Origin: Bacillota bacterium
GTDB lineage: Bacteria; Bacillota; Clostridia; Oscillospirales; Ethanoligenentaceae
NCBI GenBank assembly: GCA_023391535.1
Contig: JAEWAU010000075.1
Coordinates: 1-25,038, forward strand
Direction: 5' to 3'
DNA: 25,038 nt
Positions 21,458 to 25,038 of this stretch are shown here, piece by piece; position 1 is the stretch's first letter, and every line of letters starts with the position of its first letter. The notes beneath the pieces were generated by a model, which did not search any database, was not told the DNA's origin, and saw only the letters and a program-made list of their open reading frames with translations. The translations under genes and the position numbers were made by a program.

Positions 21458-22786
21458 ATGGCGATCATTCAGGCTCCGCGCGGCACCGAGGACGTGCTGC
21501 CCGCGCAGGCGGAAAAGTGGGTGTACCTCGAGAACACGGCGCGGGATACGGCGCGGCTGTTCGGGTTCGGAGAAATCCGTTTTCCCACGTTTGAATACAC
21601 GGAGCTGTTTGCCCGCGGCGTGGGCGAAACCACGGATGTGGTACAGAAAGAGATGTTCTCGGTGAGCAAGAAGGGCAGCGACGAAAAGGAGAAGTCGTTT
21701 ACCCTGCGGCCCGAGGGCACGGCGCCCACGGTGCGCGCGGTGCTCCAGCACGGGCTTTACGGCGGACCGCTGCCGCTGCGGCTGTTCTACCTCACCTCCT
21801 GCTTCCGCGGCGAGCGGCCGCAGGCCGGGCGGCTGCGGGAGTTCCATCAGTTCGGCGTGGAGCTGTTCGGCGCCGAAAAGCCCGCGGCGGATGTGGAAGT
21901 GATCGCGCTCGCCCGCGCGGTTTTCGAAAAGCTCGGCGTGGAGGGCCTGCGCCTCGAAATCAACTCCATCGGCTGCCCGGATTGCCGCAAAACCTACCAC
22001 GACGCGCTGCGCACCTACTTCGAGGCGCACGCGGAAAGCCTCTGCGAAACCTGCCGCGGCCGCCTTGCCACAAACCCCATGCGCATTCTCGACTGCAAAA
22101 ATCCGGAGTGCAAGCAACTCGCCGCGGGCGCGCCGCGCGTGCTCGATTATATCTGCTCGGATTGCCGCGCGCACTTCGAGGGCGTGCAGCGGGGCCTTGG
22201 GGAGCTCGGCATCGCTTTTACGGTAAACCCCGCCATCGTGCGCGGGCTGGATTATTACACCCGCACGGTGTTCGAGTTCGTGGATGAAAAGCAGGGCCTT
22301 ACGCTGTGCGGCGGCGGGCGCTACGACGGGCTTGTGCAGAGCCTCGGCGGCCCGCAGCTCCCCGCGCTGGGCTTCGGCATGGGGCTCGAGCGCCTGCTGC
22401 TGGCCATGGAGGCGCAGGGCTGCGCGTTCCCCGGCGAGGAAAACGGCGGCGTCTACTTCGCGCCCATGGGCGACGCGGCCGCGGCCCTGGCGGCAAAGCT
22501 CGCGGCGCAGCTGCGCGAAGAGGGCTTTTCCGCCGAATATGACCTTCTGGGGCGCAGCGTGAAGGCGCAGATGAAGTACGCCGACAAACGCGGCTTCGGC
22601 TATGCCGTGGTGATCGGGGACGAGGAGCTGCGGCGCGGCGAGGCGGCGCTCAAGAGCCTGCGCGGCGGCGAAAACCGCACGGTAAAGCTCGACGGAAGCT
22701 TTACCGGCGCGGTGTACGAGGCGCAGCGCGCCGACGCGCTGGAAAACCTCGCCGGGGCGGTGGAACACTCCGAAGCCGGCCAATAA
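21458..22786 (+). CDS. hisS: Histidyl-tRNA synthetase
   Basis: The product has 442 residues, close to the family norm. The class II core is complete: an opening APRGTEDVLP, the motif 2 region CFRGERPQAGRLREFHQFGVE, the histidine-specific RGLDYYTRTVFE and CGGGRYDGL, and motif 3 GFGMGLERLLL. The C-terminal anticodon-binding domain (about 340-430) has LLGRSVKAQMKYADKRG. It charges tRNA-His with histidine. ATG 21458 is preferred: GGAGGAG lies 7-13 nt upstream and the protein begins with the conserved MAIIQAPRGTEDV; an earlier in-frame start (21428) lies directly after the leader. A Cys-rich segment (CPDC, CETC, NPECKQ and CSDC, about 170-240) resembles a zinc-ribbon insertion seen in part of the clostridial HisRS group. 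Confidence 0.96.
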   Translation: MAIIQAPRGTEDVLPAQAEKWVYLENTARDTARLFGFGEIRFPTFEYTELFARGVGETTDVVQKEMFSVSKKGSDEKEKSFTLRPEGTAPTVRAVLQHGLYGGPLPLRLFYLTSCFRGERPQAGRLREFHQFGVELFGAEKPAADVEVIALARAVFEKLGVEGLRLEINSIGCPDCRKTYHDALRTYFEAHAESLCETCRGRLATNPMRILDCKNPECKQLAAGAPRVLDYICSDCRAHFEGVQRGLGELGIAFTVNPAIVRGLDYYTRTVFEFVDEKQGLTLCGGGRYDGLVQSLGGPQLPALGFGMGLERLLLAMEAQGCAFPGEENGGVYFAPMGDAAAALAAKLAAQLREEGFSAEYDLLGRSVKAQMKYADKRGFGYAVVIGDEELRRGEAALKSLRGGENRTVKLDGSFTGAVYEAQRADALENLAGAVEHSEAGQ

Positions 22787-23013
22787 AGCTGCAACGCTTT
22801 CGAGCAGTTTTCGTTCCGGTTGCCCAAAGCCGCGTTTCGCCTTTCCGCTTTTTTTTAGTTTGGCGGAATACCCGGAAGGTGCCGATGGGAAAAGTGCCGA
22901 TAGGAACGGAAAGTGCTGCAGATACAACTGTTTACCCTGCAAGGAATGCAGGAACAATAGAAGGCGGGGAACGGCAAATATGCGCCGTTTCCCGGCGTTT
23001 GGGGGGCAAATCC
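22787..23013. other. hisS-aspS spacer with a hairpin before the aspS start
   Basis: GGGAACGGC (22967-22975) pairs with GCCGTTTCCC (22984-22993, one extra T), about 20 nt before the aspS ATG. A smaller hairpin, CCTGCA/TGCAGG, lies near 22936-22952. A 15-nt string at 22832-22846 (GCGTTTCGCCTTTCC) recurs exactly at 24932-24946. A T-run (22850-22857) follows poorly paired sequence, so termination here is uncertain. Confidence 0.55.
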
Positions 23014-24792
23014 ATGTCAGAATCCATGCAGGGGCTGAAACGCACGGATGATTGCGGCGCGCTGCGGGAACCGGATATCGGCCGCGAGGTCGTGGTGTGC
23101 GGCTGGGTGCAGCGCCGGCGCGACCTGGGCGGGGTGCTGTTCATCGACCTGCGCGACCGCACGGGGATCGTGCAGCTCGCGTTCGACGACGCCACGGCGA
23201 AAGATGTGTTTGAAAAGGCCTTCGCGGTGCGCTCCGAATACGTGCTTGCTGCGAAGGGCGCGGTGCGCGCACGTTCGAGCGTGAACGCGAAGCTTCCCAC
23301 CGGCGGGGTGGAGGTGGAGGTGCGCGAGCTGCGCGTGCTGGGAGAAGCCGAAACGCCGCCCTTCGAGATCGTGGAAAACTCCACGGTGAAGGAGGAGCTG
23401 CGCCTCAAATACCGCTACCTCGACCTGCGGCGCCCGGATATGCAGCGCGCCCTGCTTGCGCGCCACCGTATCGTCAAATGCGCGCGGGATTATTTCGACG
23501 ACAACGGCTTCGTGGAGATCGAAACGCCCATGCTCGTGAAGAGCACACCGGAGGGCGCGCGCGATTACCTTGTGCCGAGCCGCCTGCATCCGGGCAAGTT
23601 CTTCGCGCTGCCGCAGTCCCCGCAGCTCTACAAGCAGCTTCTGATGCTTTCGGGGTTCGACCGTTACATGCAGGTGGTGCGCTGCTTCCGCGACGAGGAC
23701 CTGCGCGCCGACCGCCAGCCCGAGTTCACGCAGATCGACCTCGAGATGTCCTTCGCGGATGAAGAAGACGTGATGAACGTCAACGAGGGATTTATCCAAA
23801 AGCTGTTCCGCGAGGTGCTCGGGCTCGAAGTGCCCGCGCCGTTTGAACGGCTGCCGTGGAAAAAAGCGATGGAGCTTTACGGCTCGGATAAGCCCGACGC
23901 CCGCTTCGGCATGACGCTGTGCGACCTCACGGAGCTTTCGAAGGACTGCGGCTTCGCGGTGTTCGAGAACGCCGTCGCCGCGGGCGGGGCCGTGCGCGGC
24001 ATCTGCGCGAAGGGCGCGCACGATATTTACACGCGCAAGGAGCTGGACAAGCTCGCCGCCTTCGTGAAGGATTACGGCGCGGGCGGGCTCGCCTGGGCGC
24101 GCCTTGCGGGCGAGAACACCGCCTCGTCGTTCGCGAAGTTCTTAGCGCCCGAGCGCGCGGCGGCCCTTTATGAGAAGCTGGGCGCGGAGGACGGCGACGT
24201 GGTGCTCCTTGTGGCGGATAAAGAGCCGAAGGTGGTGTTCGAATCGCTGGGCGCGCTGCGTTTGCACGTGGCGGAAAAGCTCGGCATCATTCCGAAGGAT
24301 CAGTTCCGTTTTCTGTGGGTGACGGAGTTCCCGCTGTTCGAGTACAGCAAGGAGGAGGGCCGGTTCGTGGCCGAGCACCATCCCTTCACCATGCCGTTCG
24401 ACGAGGATATTCCGCGCGTGCAAAGCGACCCCGGCGCCTGCCGCGCCAAGGCCTACGACATGGTCTTAAACGGCGTGGAGCTGGGCGGAGGCAGCGTGCG
24501 CATCCACGACCCGGAGCTGCAAAAGCGCATGTTCGCGGCGTTGGGCTTTACCCCTGAGCGCGCGCAGGAGCAGTTCGGCTTCCTCATGGACGCTTACCGC
24601 TACGGCGCGCCGCCGCACGCGGGCATGGCCTACGGGCTGGACCGCCTGTGTATGCTCATGCTCGGGCGCGACAGCATCCGCGATGTCATCGCGTTCCCCA
24701 AGGTGCAGAACGCCTCGGAGCTGATGTCCTCCTGCCCGGAGGGCGTGGACCCCGCGCAGCTCAGGGAACTGCACATCTCCCTGGAAAAATGA
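23014..24792 (+). CDS. aspS: Aspartyl-tRNA synthetase (bacterial type)
   Basis: The product has 592 residues, matching bacterial AspRS. It has an N-terminal OB-fold anticodon domain (VVVCGWVQRRRDLGGVLFIDL from 26), then catalytic motif 2 around FRDEDLRADRQPEFTQIDLEM, the bacterial GAD insertion (about 290-420) and motif 3 GMAYGLDRLCMLMLGRDSIRDVIAFPK in two parts. It charges tRNA-Asp. Leu38 after RRRD matches the discriminating E. coli enzyme rather than the His seen in the Pseudomonas non-discriminating form, so it may charge only tRNA-Asp; this is a weak inference. ATG 23014 has a G-rich GGGGGG 7 nt upstream; ATG 23026 is a possible later start. It is probably co-transcribed with hisS under the T-box. 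Confidence 0.95.
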   Translation: MSESMQGLKRTDDCGALREPDIGREVVVCGWVQRRRDLGGVLFIDLRDRTGIVQLAFDDATAKDVFEKAFAVRSEYVLAAKGAVRARSSVNAKLPTGGVEVEVRELRVLGEAETPPFEIVENSTVKEELRLKYRYLDLRRPDMQRALLARHRIVKCARDYFDDNGFVEIETPMLVKSTPEGARDYLVPSRLHPGKFFALPQSPQLYKQLLMLSGFDRYMQVVRCFRDEDLRADRQPEFTQIDLEMSFADEEDVMNVNEGFIQKLFREVLGLEVPAPFERLPWKKAMELYGSDKPDARFGMTLCDLTELSKDCGFAVFENAVAAGGAVRGICAKGAHDIYTRKELDKLAAFVKDYGAGGLAWARLAGENTASSFAKFLAPERAAALYEKLGAEDGDVVLLVADKEPKVVFESLGALRLHVAEKLGIIPKDQFRFLWVTEFPLFEYSKEEGRFVAEHHPFTMPFDEDIPRVQSDPGACRAKAYDMVLNGVELGGGSVRIHDPELQKRMFAALGFTPERAQEQFGFLMDAYRYGAPPHAGMAYGLDRLCMLMLGRDSIRDVIAFPKVQNASELMSSCPEGVDPAQLRELHISLEK

Positions 24793-24869
24793 ATTTCTAT
24801 GGAAAAAACGATTTCCAACGCATTCCCGGCGAAGATTCAAAAAAACTTAACAAATGAGCGGGGCGGACA

Positions 24870-24878
24870 TGCTAGTAT
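24870..24878 (+). promoter_or_regulatory. Possible extended -10 promoter after aspS
   Basis: TGC-TAGTAT at 24870-24878 fits an extended -10 element. TTAACA at 24847-24852 is a -35-like string, but 20 bp away. The gene it would serve lies past the end of the window. Confidence 0.35.
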
Positions 24879-24892
24879 AAATAGGAATGTTG

Positions 24893-25007
24893 CGCTTACA
24901 GCGTTTTCAGAAAAGATGGATCGATTCCGGTGCGTTTCGCCTTTCCATCGGAGGCGGGCAGACGAATCACGACTTCTTTCCATCTTTAATGAAATTGCTA
25001 TGGGCGG
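24893..25007 (+). repeat. Non-coding repeat, copy 2 (after aspS)
   Basis: Blocks 24893-24918 and about 24985-25007 match the two blocks of the copy before the hisS T-box. The segment between them contains GATGGA (24915-24920) and TCCATC (24944-24949), which can pair, and the 15-nt string at 24932-24946 that is also found in the hisS-aspS spacer. Confidence 0.6.
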
Positions 25008-25018
25008 CTGCGGGTTTT

Positions 25019-25038
25019 GGGGGGGGGGGGGGGGGGGG
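25019..25038. other. Poly-G end, probable sequencing or assembly artefact
   Basis: The window ends in 20 consecutive G. Terminal poly-G runs are typical of two-colour short-read chemistry when signal is lost. The true sequence past about 25015 should not be trusted. Confidence 0.8.

Noticed and set aside
20687..22957. Open frame of 756 codons on the minus strand across mgsA, the T-box and hisS
   Set aside because: It covers two confident genes and a structured RNA leader on the other strand. It has no domain and is an artefact of high GC content.
22936..22993. Second T-box or other riboswitch before aspS
   Set aside because: Only simple hairpins are present. There is no T-box consensus (GGGTGGNACCGCG) and no antiterminator/terminator pair in the hisS-aspS spacer.

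Overview
The window looks like a chromosomal piece of a high-GC member of the Firmicutes (Bacillota), probably Clostridia of the Ruminococcaceae/Oscillospiraceae type. The reasons are the mreB-mreC-mreD-PBP2-minD-mgsA gene order, a T-box leader in front of hisS-aspS, a BlaI/M56 (BlaR-like) pair, strong purine-rich ribosome binding sites and classical sigma-A promoters. It begins inside or at the edge of a 5S rRNA gene and ends in a run of 20 G, so it is probably one whole draft contig, broken on the left at an rRNA operon and on the right by a low-quality poly-G tail.

Layout. 1-556: 5S rRNA, then four tRNA genes (CAT, probably the lysidine-type Ile; Trp; Asp; Thr) and an intrinsic terminator. 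581-1403: two decayed transposase remnants, one IS5-like and one IS1182-like. 1404-1780: no gene, an IS-end-like palindrome and a promoter. 1781-6698 (+): a family 2 glycosyltransferase with a long TPR-like tail, then cheA and cheW, closed by a 21-bp-stem terminator shared with the opposite strand. 6813-9450 (-): a BlaI-type repressor and an M56 metalloprotease sensor with an unfamiliar ~340-residue ectodomain, behind a promoter that carries a perfect operator palindrome. 9674-10651 (-): an EamA/DMT transporter. 10904-13461 (-): a polar amino acid ABC importer (binding lipoprotein, permease, ATPase), and upstream of it a small protein of unknown function (13593-13976). 14727-19498 (+): the elongasome genes mreB, mreC, mreD and a class B PBP. 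19813-21032 (+): minD (without minC) and methylglyoxal synthase. 21183-24792 (+): a T-box leader followed by hisS and aspS.

How the parts work together. MreBCD and PBP2 form the rod-type wall elongation machinery, and MinD is the usual neighbour for division-site placement. HisRS and AspRS are controlled together by the T-box, whose specifier loop reads GACAC: GAC (Asp) in register, and CAC (His) overlapping it. CheA and CheW form the core of a chemosensory complex, but no receptor, CheY, CheR/B or flagellar gene is present here. The BlaI/M56 pair is built like the beta-lactam induction switch but has no recognisable penicillin-binding sensor domain and no beta-lactamase next to it.

Most of the window is ordinary core genome. 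The points most worth a second look are the GACAC T-box, a repeated non-coding element around hisS-aspS, the terminator-like structure directly behind the mreB promoter, the MinD that ends before the usual membrane-targeting helix, and the unknown ectodomain of the M56 sensor.
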